This document shows, piece by piece, positions 35,092-48,470 of a stretch of DNA of 64,000 nt (its first letter is position 1; each line of letters starts with the position of its first letter). The notes beneath the pieces were generated by a model, which saw only the letters and a program-made list of their open reading frames with translations, was not told where the DNA came from and searched no databases. The translations under genes and the position numbers were made by a program. Source of the DNA: Pipra filicauda (lineage: Eukaryota > Chordata > Aves > Passeriformes > Pipridae); the NCBI RefSeq assembly GCF_003945595.2, contig NW_024104313.1, positions 620,001-684,000 on the forward strand, written 5' to 3'.

Positions 35092-35660
35092 TGATGCCTT
35101 AAGCCCCTAATGGTTTTTTCTTTTTCTAATATTTGTAAGACTTGTAAGTTTTATAAGTAAGTTTTAAAAGCAGCAACCTTCCCCCCCTTGTCCCTTGTTC
35201 CTTTCCCTTTCTCCATCACCCTTGTTTATACATTCCCTAACCCTCTTACCCCATTCTATGCTCCCCATATCAATCCTGCTTCTGAATACAGCAGAATTGT
35301 TTAGTCTTTTGTCAAGGCAAGGCCTAGACAGTTGACAGAACAGCATATCAGGGCCTAAACCACAGAATACGGTCAAAAATTAGGTAACTATGTACCCTTT
35401 GTGCTCTGAAGATGGTGAAGATGATGAAGTAAAAGACCCCAGACTCATTTCAAAGAGGTGGACCCAGGGCGGTCCAGAGGAAAGGCCAAAGGGTAGGCAC
35501 ATCTGGGATTGGATGGATGGTATTATAAAATGTAACCTCTCAGGCACGGCCTGCGCGCGTTGTATAACATCTTAGCCTTGGCAAATAAACCCTTTCTTAT
35601 CTCACCCCTAATTAACTGCTCCTGGAGATTTTTTTTCAGCACCAAAACACAGCGGCAACA
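35092..35660 (+). mobile_element. Solo LTR inside CR1, 4-bp target duplication
   Basis: 569 bp starting TGATGCCTTAAG and ending GCGGCAACA, flanked by GTGG at 35,088-35,091 and 35,661-35,664. A TATA-like TATTATAAAA is near 35,520-35,529 and AATAAA at 35,584-35,589. CR1 text resumes on the right (CTGAGGGAATGGCC). Four-base duplications are usual for class I (gammaretrovirus-like) elements, though four bases alone are weak. It is the same family as the inverted LTR at 32,390-32,942. Confidence 0.75.
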
Positions 35661-36117
35661 GTGGTCTGAGGGAATGGCCTGAAGTTGTGTCAGGGGAGGT
35701 TTAGGTTGGATATTAGAAAAAGCTTCTCCACGCAGAGGGTGGTTGGGCACTGGAAGAGGCTCCCCCATGAAGTGGCCACAGCACCAAGCCTGACAGAGTT
35801 CAAGAAGCTTTTGGATGATACTCTGGGGCACATGATGTGACTCTTGGGGATGGTCCTGTGCAGGGCTAAGGGTTGGACTCAGTGATCCTTGTGGGTCCCT
35901 TCCAGCTCAGCATATTCTGTGGTTCTGTGATTCTGTGAACTATTTGAAGAAACAGATTTAATCCATAATCAGAAGATAAGAATTAAACTGTTTTCCTTTC
36001 AGATGTTGGGGTCCTTCATGCAAACAGTTTTTTAATTTTCTATGTACTCATCTTTTTTTTTTTGATTAGAAAGATTTAAAAAGGTACTGTTTAGAATACA
36101 ACACTAGTACAAAAATG

Positions 36118-36198
36118 TGTTTTCTTTCTTTTCTATCTTTCTTTCTTTCTTTCTTTTTCTTTCTCTCTTTCTTTCTCTCTTTCTGTCTTTCTTTCTTG
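36118..36198 (+). repeat. (CTTT)n microsatellite
   Basis: About 80 bases of CTTT/TTTC units with CTCT interruptions, pure pyrimidine except one A and one or two Gs. Confidence 0.9.
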
Positions 36199-38165
36199 TA
36201 TTTGATCAGTTCAAAACTCTCCACAAAGTGTCAGGATGAGTAATTGTGGAAAGGAGCAGAGGAGAGAACATTCTTTTTTCCATTAGAGTTACAAACTTTA
36301 GAGAAGAAATAATGTTGTTTAAAATTCATAATATCTCAGAATATCATAATGTGTGTTAGCCTTAAAGTTTCATCTCAGAAGAGCCTATTTGAAGCAAATT
36401 TCTTGATTTTTCCCACTCACTGCACTTTGATTCACATCATAGCGTGATCTTAGGGCACATCAACTGACCTTTTGTCCTGAAGAAATTAAGCTGAAGGATG
36501 AGGTCCAGGAGCTTATATCATGCATTCCTGCTGCTAATGAGCACTCCATCCTCAAGACAGGCTAAAGCTGGTCTGAAATAAAAGCCCGAAACATTAATAG
36601 TGTGGACAGTCTGTCTCCCGTACCAACTGTTGAACTTTTCAAATCAAACTTTTCAGATTGCACTGCCAAAGAAGGCTGCAGAAAAAAAAGTAAAAAGTGT
36701 TATGATTTCGAGCTTATTCTGTTGAATTAAAATGGTAATTTTAATTATTTTTTTTTTGTAACTGTAAATTCACCTCCATCTACAGAAAATAGGGCTATCC
36801 CCTTTCTTGCTGGAAACATCCTTGCAGCAGTCTTTAGCATACAGTTTGGATTTCAGCATGTGTCACCTTCTTGCAACAAGGTGAAAAGAGAATTTCCCAC
36901 CTCCTTCTCCAGTTTTTAAAGCATTATTCAAAAAGCTACTTTTTATATAAAAACTTTGGTGTAGGGGTCAGATAGCCAGCTAATGTAAGACCCAAGTACC
37001 ATTTTGGCTTAGAGGGTTTTCTTTCCAGCAAGAGACACTTTAATGACTGGTCAAATGTACTAACCATCCGCTCCTTGCCTTAGGCCTTCAAACTAATGCA
37101 GAAAGTCATTAAGCATTCAGTAATAGGAAAGCATATTCCATACTATCCATGCAGTGCATGCAAAATTGGGTAAGAACTTCTACTGTACCACTGGAATTGC
37201 AAAAGAAATAAATACATAAAATAGCTCTTAGTCCTTAAAGAACTTTGCACCCTGTGAATGTGAAGCTGCAGCATCTGTGATAAAGCAAAAAATGTGTATC
37301 TCTCCATTTGGTGCACATATATATATATGATTAATTGTGAGAGATGTTCAGTCGTGCTGATGATTTGATCCATTCAGCAAGAATGCACTTTTCACAGTAC
37401 CTTACACATTGCCCAGTCACAGAGACTGTCCTTTTTTTTTTTACTTTCAATGCTGTAAATTAAAAAATGTATACATTTGCATCTTGTTATTGAGTTCAGA
37501 CCAGTTGTTCCATTCTGATGGTGCTTGCAAACCTTATCAGATTTAGTGCTCTGTCTTTTATTGTTGCTTGCTAGGCAACTTGGAGTTTCCTGTGAACTGA
37601 ATGAGAAAGTGATAACATGTGGTCTTTCTGTTTAATTTCATAAACCTGCACTCACTCCAACCTCAGCATGTTTTGTAGAGAGGTACACATGAGCAAAACA
37701 AAGAAAAATTATATTAAAACTTATCCATCACTTAGTACTTTAATTTACCCTTCTATGTCTTCTTTAGTAAAGAAGCCTTAGCAAAAATAAATGAAGACAT
37801 TTATTCAAGGAAAAACAGATTTTTGTTAGAAACTAGTTGTATATTTGGTATAGAACTGAAATAGACTCTTCTCCACTTGACAGATGAAAAATTAGTGAGT
37901 GTTTCAGTTATTAATTATCTACAGTAACTATTTGTTGAATGAATATTAATTTTTATTATGTATCCAAGATCCAAGAATGCTTTACCAGATGTAGTTTCAA
38001 TTCCCAGTTGAAGTAAATTGGCTTTGCTTCACTGAAACAAAACATCTATATCAGTTTATACCAGCTGAAGATCTGGCTCCAGAAATGCAAGACAGCATTG
38101 AGATTTCAGACCTGCTGAGCAACATGCACCTCTCCATTTTAAAATATTTTAAATATTTAATATTA
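36199..38165. other. AT-rich non-coding DNA, nothing recognised
   Basis: A short AT run near 37,317-37,328. No coding or mobile-element signal that I can support. Confidence 0.5.
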
Positions 38166-38250
38166 AAAACACACACACACCCAAAAAAAAAAGAAAAAAA
38201 AACCAAACAAACAAAAAACCCCAACCAAACAAGATAAGGGAAAAAACCAA
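38166..38250 (+). repeat. A/C-rich low-complexity tract
   Basis: ACACACACACACCC followed by A runs and AACCAAACAAAC-type units, the same composition as 9,070-9,157. The opposite-strand frame of 90 codons through it is low-complexity. Confidence 0.8.
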
Positions 38251-41200
38251 CAATAATCAGAATGGGCCTTGGTTTCCACAGTAAAAAGTTCAAAGTTATG
38301 TGTCTCTGAGAACTCAATACCAACTTAAGACTGAACCCTCAAAGTATCATAAAGGAATGGAGAGTGTGTTATAGTAAAGATGATATCTCCTGCTGCAGTG
38401 TTTACTGCATTCCTTTACTCCTAACCATCTTCCTTTCACTCAATCAAAAGTGGCACACCACCACTTTAAGAAAAACATGATACATGAATTTGATCAACTT
38501 AAAGCCAATGATAGCTTTTGAATCCAGGAATAAGAAGAGGTTATAATTTACCAGCTCCAGCACAGATACTTCTCTCCTCCTCTTTTATGCTATTTTTTTT
38601 TTTGGTTTGCTAACCTCTTATTATCATAGCTGAAAGAACTACTTAAGTAACTAGTCTAAGATCCTGATTTTGTAATTTCATCTGTGAATTGTCATTTAAA
38701 ATGTAGTTTGGATCTCATAGTGGAGAAGGGTTGACATTCTTATTCTACATGTCCTGTAGCTGCTGCCTTAGAACTAAAAGGGAAAGCTGAACTGGAAATA
38801 ATTTTCTAAAGGTTATGTGGTGGAAACAAAGACAGTAAAAACTCGTATAGACTTTTCTCTGCCACTAAAATAAATTATAGAACTGAAATTGGTCTGATTT
38901 TTTTTTCCCGTTAGTTTTCTGGTTCTTGTTCAGTGTTCATGGCTCAGAAGTGACTTATAGAGAGTACCTTGAAAAACTTCAAAACATGTGGGCCACTACT
39001 GAAATGACAGCGTGGCTTTGTCACAATGCTTTGTGCAGACAATTTTGCTGTACTACTGAGAAACTGTGACTTAAATTTAAAAGGGGCAAAGTCCCCAGTT
39101 ACTTTATAGAGCCATGACAGTCCTGTTCCTTACGTTTCCCGTCAATAAGTCTAGTCAATGTGATTTAAGTGGAATGTAGGAGAAAACAAATAATTTCTTC
39201 TGATTTAGACATTGTGAAGTGCTAAGACAACTTACATGTTTTTAAGAAGATGCTGTGGGTAATAGAGAGGCAGGCTACTGTTTTGTAGTACATAAATCAT
39301 ATTGCCCTGGTAACAAATCAGGATCACAAAGACTGTAGGAAGCACAGTGAGATAATGTCTCACGGACTAGTAGCTTAGTGCGGTTAGGTTGTTTTACATT
39401 TCTACTTATTAATATGTCAGTCTTCCTTTTTCACAAAGATGAAAAAATGAAAGGACATTTCTAAATTCTGAAGACATTATCGGAAGCTTCCAACAGTCAG
39501 CCAGGCTCCCAGGACTTTCTGTGAATGGTTGATACTGTTTGTCACCTGCACATCTGAGTGCTTGGCACACCATAGAGCTAAGTGCAGCTCTTTCTAGTAG
39601 AATGGTACTGCACATACAAAATTTTTTTGAAAGCTTAGTAATAAGAAAAAAATGTTTCTCATTTTTCTGTAAAGCATTTCAAGCATTCAAGATAATATTG
39701 AAGGTAGTAATTTTCCATATGATAGTTCTCCCTGTGTCAGATAATGATTTTATGGCCTTTGAATTCCTAACTCAAAATTGCTCTATATGTTTTTATTATT
39801 ATCATTTTTTCCAAAAAGCTTTACAAAAAAAAGACAACATGAGCACACTGCTTTTATTGTGTGGGTGTGTGGTTGCCTCTGTATAATAGACTCCCTAATG
39901 TTTTTCGTTATAATGTGTAGCATTGCACAGGTAGCACTCTAGATTTCCAAACTCCATTTTCAGGCTCAATAATAGCCTTTCATTCAGGCAAAGAATTTAC
40001 ACCTAATTATAGATCTGTGTGCTTTTGTTCTGTTGTCTGGTTGGAAAGTATCTTGGGCATCTTGTCGCTGTCATTTAGGGTAAAGAGACAGTGCGTGTCA
40101 AGATGCTTTCGAAAGTTTTTGATTTTTCTAAGAATACAGCTATAGATTTTAAACAGTGGCTCCTATAGGCTTACTAAGGATAATGATAGGCAATTGCCAA
40201 GACATCAGTATTGGAATAATATTTTTTTTTAAATTGCTGATAATTACTTTGTATCATCAGTACGATTTTTCAAGAACGGATAGGAAAGGGAACTGAGAAT
40301 TTTGGGGGTTTTTTATCCCATCACTTGTCTAAGTATGTCTCAAAGCTGAACTTTAAATTGTTGAATGCAGTTTATATCTTAATGCAAAAGTTTGTTTTTG
40401 TGCATTTTATAATAAATCTGACTTTCTGTAGTGGTTGCAGTTTTAAACTGTTTTGAAAAGAGCTTTAAGCATTAAGTAGCTATAATAAAAACATAAGTGT
40501 AATACTGAGTTTGAAACTGTTAACTTCATTAATCTCATTCTGTTCCCTCTCTGACCTCAAATATGGTGTTTCTGTAAAACTCATACCTGTATTCAGACAT
40601 GCAGGGGCTTTTTTGTGCTGTGCAATTCATATGGACTAGCCAAGGAACAAATCCCGCTGCGAAGGCTATCAAAAAAACCAGTAACAAAAATAAAAAAAGA
40701 AGACTCAAGACAACAGATAGAGAAGTGAGGGTGTATGGGAAGTAATATGACAGGACAGCAAGCAGGAATCTCAGCAGATAAGTGTCCTAATTGTTCACAT
40801 GTGTTTTTGTAGGTAGACATTAAAGCAAACAGATGCTTCATTGACAAGGATGTGAAATTGGAGAAAGAAATTCTGTGTGGCTATTTGTAGGGAGCTTTTC
40901 TGAGCTGGAAGTGCACTAAGGTGGAAAGCAATAACACAGTTAGATGATTGAGACTGACATTGTCACAGTGGACTGATAAGGATCAGAATCAATATTTTGT
41001 GTTGGTGAATGACAAATGGTATGTAAAGAAACAATAGTCTGTGAAAGGTCTTTCAAAGATGACAAGTAGCTTATGGTTAAATATGTAAAGAAAAAAAAGT
41101 GAAGGAAGATGCAGAGGGAGAGTGACATGACTAAAGTTACTGGTTAGGTAGATGATCTCTGCAATAGCAGTGTGAATGCAAGCAAGAAAAGAAGATATTT

Positions 41201-44200
41201 TATTAACCAGAACACAAGATAGCACAGCTCTCATCAAACATTTTCAGGTATGTGTATGAATAGGAAAAACACTTCAAAGCATCGGAAAGAAATGAAAGAG
41301 GTAAACATGAATGGTGAGTGGCAAGTTATACATCTAAAGATAGTCCTCTTGCCCACAGAAATCAAAAGATGCAATAGGGAGAAAAATAAAGAGTTCTAAT
41401 TTAAATGTATTTAATTTTATGGCATAGCTAGGAATCTATGAGAAGACATTGGAGATACATGAAAAACAGTGTGGATGGAAAAGGCAAGCATGAAGTAGAG
41501 AAGGAGGCCTGTGAATTGTCGTCTTAAACATACATCTACAGAACAAATCACCCCAAAATATATTATACAAAGAGAAGAAAATAAGTTAAGGACAAAGTCC
41601 TTAGAACTGTTCCACCCAAAACCAATAAAAAAAAGTGAAGAGTTTGCTCAAGATGTTGCTTAAGCTGAAAGAGCAACTAGCTTTTCTAGAGAGCATGAAG
41701 AGGACAGAGTTGTGAAAACAAAGGAAGGACAGTAGTTATGATAAAAGTCAGCAAAATCTAAAGCCCAAACAGGCCAAAGGGAATGAAAATGGAAAGAGTG
41801 AAAAGAATGAGTATGGCAGCAGTCAAGAGGAAGACTAGGGTGAAGATTTAATAAAGGTTCAAAAGACAACAACATCTGAGAAGTGTCTTGGTTTGACAGG
41901 AGAAGAGAAAGAAATTATATGATGGTGAAAGTGAGGGGAAGGCATGTTGCGTTTTTTATAATGAGAGAATGATGGATGAACAGCCTTTCTGTGGGAGAAA
42001 ATCTTAAGTAAGCATTACAGTATTACTACTCATAGCAATCCAGCAAATGAGTAAGAAACAGAAGTATTACTAATTGACAGTACATTCTTGCCCCACACAG
42101 AAAGCAGTATTAAGATGTGATTTTCTGTGTGATGAAATAAAGAGATAAAACACACTAATCTTCTTTACTACTTATGGTAATATAACTGTGTCATGCTTTG
42201 TGTACTGACTTGCTAATACTGATGCCAAGTACTTAACACATGCAAGTCAATATTTTTAGATCGTTTCACTTATGTCTATCACATACTTTATTTTACATTA
42301 TTGATGGTTATCTAAGAGACTCAAACCACCGTAACCTGCTTAGTGTAGGAATTACAAAAATAAAGCAGTTCAACATGCAACAGTGATAGTAATAAGTAGC
42401 TATAAGTCAAGTACCAGTAGACATATGTAACACAGAGGAAAGGTGAAAAGGAATATTTAATTGCAATATGAAATAACAAATTATCATTCAGAGTCTGATA
42501 ATGGCTGAAATCTCACAAAAAAAGTTTGGGAGACATTTATTTTGAAATGTACATGTCCAAAAAGCAAAAATAGAAAACGAAAAGAAATTCATAGCTCATG
42601 GCAAGGGTGATGACTTGGATAATCTTTTTACAATCAGTTTCTAAATTCTGACTGATGCTGAGGATTATTTCTTTTCATGGGAACCTGAGAGCATTTTTAC
42701 TTTCTTCTTATCATTTTTTTCCGTTTTATTGGTGTGGGATAAGAGCCCCAGGAAGTACAGGCACAAGATTAACAAGAATGAGTCTTCAGTTTCAGGTCTT
42801 CTGTCCCTGAAAAGAATTGATTCAGGGCAATAGGTTGCCTTCTGTGCAAGACAGTTAGCTTAGCAGGGGTGACATTCCCTATAAGTGATGTGTATTAACC
42901 TGTCAAAGTGGATCAGGAGTCTATGCCACAGAAAAGTGGAAGGTTATAAAAGCACAAAGACAGTTCTACGCCTCTGACCATTTTCCTCAGTGGAAATAGA
43001 GATGATGTGTTTTAGGACCCTATGGAGGCAGGAGAAGTCCTCACAATTTCATCATAGGTGAATCATTCAACATTAAAGGAAGGGGATGATAGAGTGAATA
43101 CCATTGCACTGAAAGAATTTCTTCTTATCAGCTATCTGTAGGCTTTTTTGCAGGTCGTTCACTTAATAAAAAGTAACTGAGTTAGTACCTTCCACAAACT
43201 CTGCTCGTTTGTTACAGAGATGAACTGTAAACCAGGAGCCTCAGTCCTTTAGTGAAGTGACTTCACACTATAGAGGTGAACATGTAGGTCCAAAGAGAGG
43301 ACAGCAACCTGAGGCAGCAAGCAAGGCCATACAGTTGCCTGTACAGCAGCTCAGCAGTTCTTAGTGAAGGAAGTTGAACCAGGCCTTTGATTAAGTACAC
43401 AAAGACAAAACATTAACTTTAATCATGCCAAAGCATTATGAATAATAAAGAAATATATTTCAGATTTTCTGGGGTTTTCCTTCCGAATTACACAGTTGCT
43501 TTCTCATGCTTTTGTTAATGTATTCCATATAATTCACCTCTGAGTAGGAGGTCCAACATAAAGATCTAAGGAGGATTAAAGTGGTACATAGGCCTTGTAC
43601 TGGACCCTCCATAAGCAGCAGATGTTTTCATTTCATGAGGGGTTTGTGGTTTTTTGCATTTCGTAGTGCTTTTGCACTTCTTGCTTTGCTGGGAAAATTG
43701 TGTTGCCACTGGAAGTATGCTGCCTCCTGTGAGGATAAAGCTGACCAGTTAAACTAGGAAAGGAATTAGATTTGTCCTTAGCATGAGTGACCAAAGAAGT
43801 ATGCTGTCAAGATGTATCTAGACAGAAAAAGTTCAGCACTCCAAGCTGAGGCTAACCACCACCATCTTTCAGGTTTCAATAGCACATACATTGCCATTGT
43901 TTGATGTGATAGACCTTAGTGTTTCTTGAGTACACACTGCTGCATGACCTTGCTGATTCAAGAACATTTTTCTTTAGGGCTTCTGGGAATCTGTTTTCTT
44001 TTTCACTGCTGACCTCTAATGATAGATGTGTCTGAGGTTATGTGACAAATGTTCCCAAGCCTCACGTAGGCTTGTAAACTCTATTTGCTGGGGTTTTCAT
44101 TACTTTCTTCCAGATCACAAAAAGGATTCTAATATAAATGGATAGGATTTTATGGTACCATTTGTTTGATACTTATTAGCATACATGATTTCTTTTTCAT

Positions 44201-47200
44201 ACCACAGTTAGAGCTGCCTGGGGGTAGAATGAATATAGCTATACATTTTTGGTCCATTTTGATAGCGTCAGCAGAGAAAGAATAAAATTGCATACCCATT
44301 GTATTCCTTCAGAATGCATGAATACTAAGGTACATTTTCTAAACCTTCGATAGTTTTAGATTATTACTGTAGTTAACTAAATCATTAATTATTTTTAAAT
44401 CAGGAGTTCATGTTAGTCCTTCTCTTTTGTGCTTCTTTTAAACTTTTAAACCTTGAATTTGTTGACCAAAAGATGAAGATTATTAAAGAGTAAATGTGAT
44501 CTAGTTTTCAAGACAAAGGTCCCGGTGTAAAGGTTTCGGCTTGTGCTACTACTACAGTCAACTTATAAAACTGACAAGTAGCTAAGGGACATATTTTCAT
44601 GTCTAAAATTGTCGCTAAAATCCAAATGGTGGCACGAAAAATGATAGACTATTATTCACTATTATAATAGGTAGGTATTTGTCAATAGCTTCTTGGTGAT
44701 ATTTGTTGCCTTGGCATATAGATGCATTTCTCACATTAGATGGCTTGTCTCCAACCTGTATGGTAAAACAGTACCTCTGGGAACCGTAGCCTAGCAAAAA
44801 AATTCTCTGAGAGAAATGGAAACAAAAGTAAGATATTTAGTGTCCCAGAGAGTGACTTAATTGCAGGATCATCTTCTTTTGGGAAATATTAATTCACATA
44901 GCCCTAAAATTTAAATATGGAAACAGGTGTTCAATGTCAGGTGCCCATGTTTAAATATTTAACCTTAGATAACCTATGCCCATTTTATGTCTTAAAGTAG
45001 AGCTTAGAGTTGAGGTTTCTGAAGAGTTTTTTTCCTTATTATCTTTGCATATTACATTCTTTTAAATACATTTATAATGTATCAGCAAAATTATTTTCAA
45101 ATGTTGCCTTAATGTTACCTATTTTAAATGCAACCTATTTATACCATGAATTATTAAAGGACTATCTTAACTTAAAACCTTATTAGAAAGTGGCTCTGGA
45201 TCTGTGAAAGAGAAACATCAGGAATGTTTAGAAAGCATTCAATATTCACTCATCACTACTGTGGTGAGTCATTAGTGGAAATGTACAGTCTAATTATAAA
45301 ACATGCTGCCCAAGTTAAGTATCAATAAGATTAGTTTAGGGCATAATCTGGCCTGGAAGGAAAAAAAAGTCAATCTTCCTATCAACAGTCTTCTTATTGC
45401 CTTAAATATATGACAAAGGTTTTTTCAAACACATCTGATTTTATTAATAGATACCAAATGGCTTTAAAATTCCAATTGTGGTATGAGTAAAGAAAGCTGG
45501 TTTAGTGGATTACATGCAGGATGACTAAGAATGCAGAAATGTGGAGAATTCAGATTGCAATGCCATGCAGACAATACAATCAACTAGCACTAAATGTTTG
45601 AAATGAGCAGTGAGTAAGAATAAGAAGTAGTCAATGATTTATGTTAGGAAAGATATGTGTGTTTTAATGCTCTGCCATGTTAGCAGAATATTCAGATAAA
45701 AAAACTGAAGTACCAGTAATTGTTTTTTACTTGTCCAATATAGTGAGTTTAACAAGTTTTGTACTTAAGCTGTCATCTCCACTTTCTTCTGTTAGGTGAA
45801 CAATCTAGAAAAAAAAAGCTGTTGCTACTGTTATTAATTCAGAATGCCGCAGATTGTCATCACTGTCCGTGAATGTGCAGTGCTCTCAGTCTGTGAGCTC
45901 AGGATCATGCAGCTCCTCAGCATTGTTGCCACTGTGGGAAATGGGTCCTGTTTCCCTTTTGGTCCCCACACTCTCCAATAATTCCCTTCCAATCCCGGGG
46001 CACATCCTCCACAGATTAAATATTCATAGCTCTATGTATATCATTTATTTTCTTCTTATTGTCTTGTTTTCATTCACCTGAAATGTAAACTCCTAAGGTA
46101 TCCTGGACACTTGGATTTTTTTCCTACAGTAGCGTATTTATTATCAGACCTGAATGTATAAATCTGTCTCAATTTATCTCACAAGATGGTCAACTCTTGA
46201 AACAAAAGAGGGAAGTGCACACATTTACACCTGTTTACTAAATGAGTCTAAAGCATTGCGGTCATCAAAAATTCATCAAATATTACATTTTCCTAGGCAT
46301 TCTTCATGTGCTGTCCTCTAAAAGCAAGCAATAAATAATAAAAAAAACAAACAACAACCTGTGATTCTGCATCAATGCCACTAATACAGGTGAAGTTTAA
46401 CTTTGAGCTCTGTCTTTTTCCATCTACTCATCTCCCAGAGCTTTGTTGCTCTACCCAACCCTCTTTGCTCCTCATTTTTTTACGGTTTCTCCAAGGGTGC
46501 CTTTCCAAGTCCTATTATTTTTAAATATATAAGGATAGTTTGAAGTGTGGGCTAGACGTATGATTGCACAGTGTAACCAATTTTAAAGTTACTGCAGCAC
46601 CTTTGTAAAAATGTTATTTGAGCTGATCACAGATTAGATTTCCAAAGAAAAGAGAAACTGGAAACCAAAGTTAGTTAAAAAAGAGAATCTCAGGGAAAAA
46701 ACTTGCAGAGAAAAGAAGACAAAAAAAAAAAAAACACAAAGGACAGTTAGAGATGACACAGACTTAAAAAATACAAAACTGCAGTCTGCACTGTCCATTA
46801 ATTATAGCACACAAAATAAGAGTTGCTTTATTGCTTGTTATCCACAAAACACTCTCACAATGAAATAATATTTTTTTTCCTTTTCTATATCTTTATCAGG
46901 ATTGCACCATTTTATCTCTGTAATACGCTGTTGTACAATACTGAGTGTTTTATTTCTTTGTGCAATACCTAGACAAGCTAGATCACATCTGTTTAGATTC
47001 CAGTGGAAGAAAAAGTGTAATTTCTCAGCTGTAATGCAATGGACACAATAGGTTATTCTAGATAGAATAACATTGTTCCTATCAAAATGGTGGAATTGTA
47101 TCAGGAGGAAGCAGTAGCTGGAAATAACAACTGAGTCCCTGCTACTCCCGCCAAGCGCTTCTTTTGTTAAGATATATAGACATGTCATAATTTTTTTAAG

Positions 47201-48395
47201 ATGTTATTGTGATAAAGAGACAAAGAAAACCATTTTCTACTTAGGTATTCTAAACAACTCGGAAAACATTGAGGGTGTTTTATGTTCAGCTTGCAGTGCC
47301 ACAAAGCGGTTGGATTAAAAATATAGTCTAAATAAAATTGATATATTTCTCACACGTGATGTGCTAAATTAAGTTGTGTGGAATAATATATAAATATATA
47401 TACATATATATATAAAGTAAGTCTATTTAATTGCATCAATTTAAGCTTAAAATAGCTTTTTAAGCATCTTAAGATATAATAGAAATTCATTAATTGTCCA
47501 TTAATCTGTCAACAAAAACCAGTCACTGACATCCCAAGTTCATTTCACTGCCTGTAGGAAATATAGACTTTCTCTCCAAGAAAATTCTAAAAAGAGAGCT
47601 GTAGAAGATGAGATGTTTTGTAGTTTAGGAATTTCTTACTCCTGTTTATAGGTTTCAGCTCAGCATATGTTTGAATTTATAGATACAGTTTTGAAACTAT
47701 GTAGGCACATAGTTCTTAAATGAGTGAGGTGGTATCTTTAAGGTAAACTGCAAGTCCTGCTAGTGGTGCTTGCATACCCATTCAATTTTTAGCAAGAAAA
47801 CATAGGTAGTAACTTCATGAGTAGGTCTTTTAACATACAAGGATTGTACTGAAACCATTTCCATCAGCCTTTCTATGAGAAAAGTTTCTTTGATGGATGT
47901 AATACATACTATTCCTTTGAGAAAGAAGACTACGAGAATGCTAATATCCTTTTGTCGTCAACTGTACCTCAGAAAAAGAATACAGTCAGGGAGGTTGATT
48001 CTGGTGGGAAGAAATGAGGAGCTCAGTTCATTATCCAGCTGGTGACTTGACAATGACTTCAAAGTTATTCTGCATACAATTGCTGAAGATCAAGGAAGAA
48101 AATATTTTTAACCCTAATGGACTAGTCTGGGAATTTTTGATGCTCTCAGCAGCATGAAAAGAGCCTGATAAATGACCCAATGCAAAATCACTGTTGCATT
48201 TATTTTTCTTTTCATAGTAGTAATAGTAATGTTGCTTTTAGTCCATCAGAGAACAAAAGTAGATACCTAAATAATTATCTCTGGGTTAAGGTATCAAATG
48301 CAAGAGATCTGTATATTTAAAAGAATATTTGAAGCAATGTGACTAAGATGAAGGAAAATATTTTTCAACATTGTGCCTTGGAAGAGTCATGCTAA
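38251..48395. other. AT-rich non-coding DNA, nothing recognised
   Basis: Ten kilobases with no frame longer than about 116 codons and no repeat family that I recognise. 40,650-42,100 is noticeably purine-rich on the plus strand. A poly(A)-rich run lies near 46,720-46,736 and a TA-rich run at 47,383-47,416. Conserved non-coding elements could be present but cannot be seen without an alignment. Confidence 0.45.
47383..47416. repeat. (TA)n microsatellite
   Basis: Interrupted TATATA units with ATAAATA and CATATA variants. Confidence 0.8.
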
Positions 48396-48470
48396 TTTTT
48401 TTTTTTTTTTTTTTTTTTTTTACCTTGTGGAAGAATCCAACTTTATTGTTGTTTTTGCGCAGTTTGGGCT
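48396..48470 (-). pseudogene. Possible 5'-truncated retrocopy of an mRNA 3' end
   Basis: 26 uninterrupted Ts at 48,396-48,421. On the minus strand the sequence just before this reads ...AACAATAAAGTTGGATTC..., so an AATAAA signal lies about 20 bases upstream of a pure A26 tail, the layout of a polyadenylated transcript. The upstream extent is unknown; only some tens of bases are plausible. I cannot name the parent gene and found no target duplication. It could be a chance AATAAA beside a poly(T) tract. Confidence 0.4.

Larger units (their letters stand above)
33051..35938 (+). mobile_element. CR1 LINE, 5'-truncated, split by two LTR insertions
   Basis: Plus-strand CR1 in three blocks: about 33,051-33,747 (reverse transcriptase), 34,605-35,091 (C-terminal region) and 35,661-35,938 (3' end). 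The third block ends with CCAGCTCAGCATATTCTG and the TGTGATTCTGTGA tail typical of avian CR1. Both insertions fall at points where the CR1 text resumes correctly on the other side. The left edge lies against the retroviral scrap and is approximate. Confidence 0.9.
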
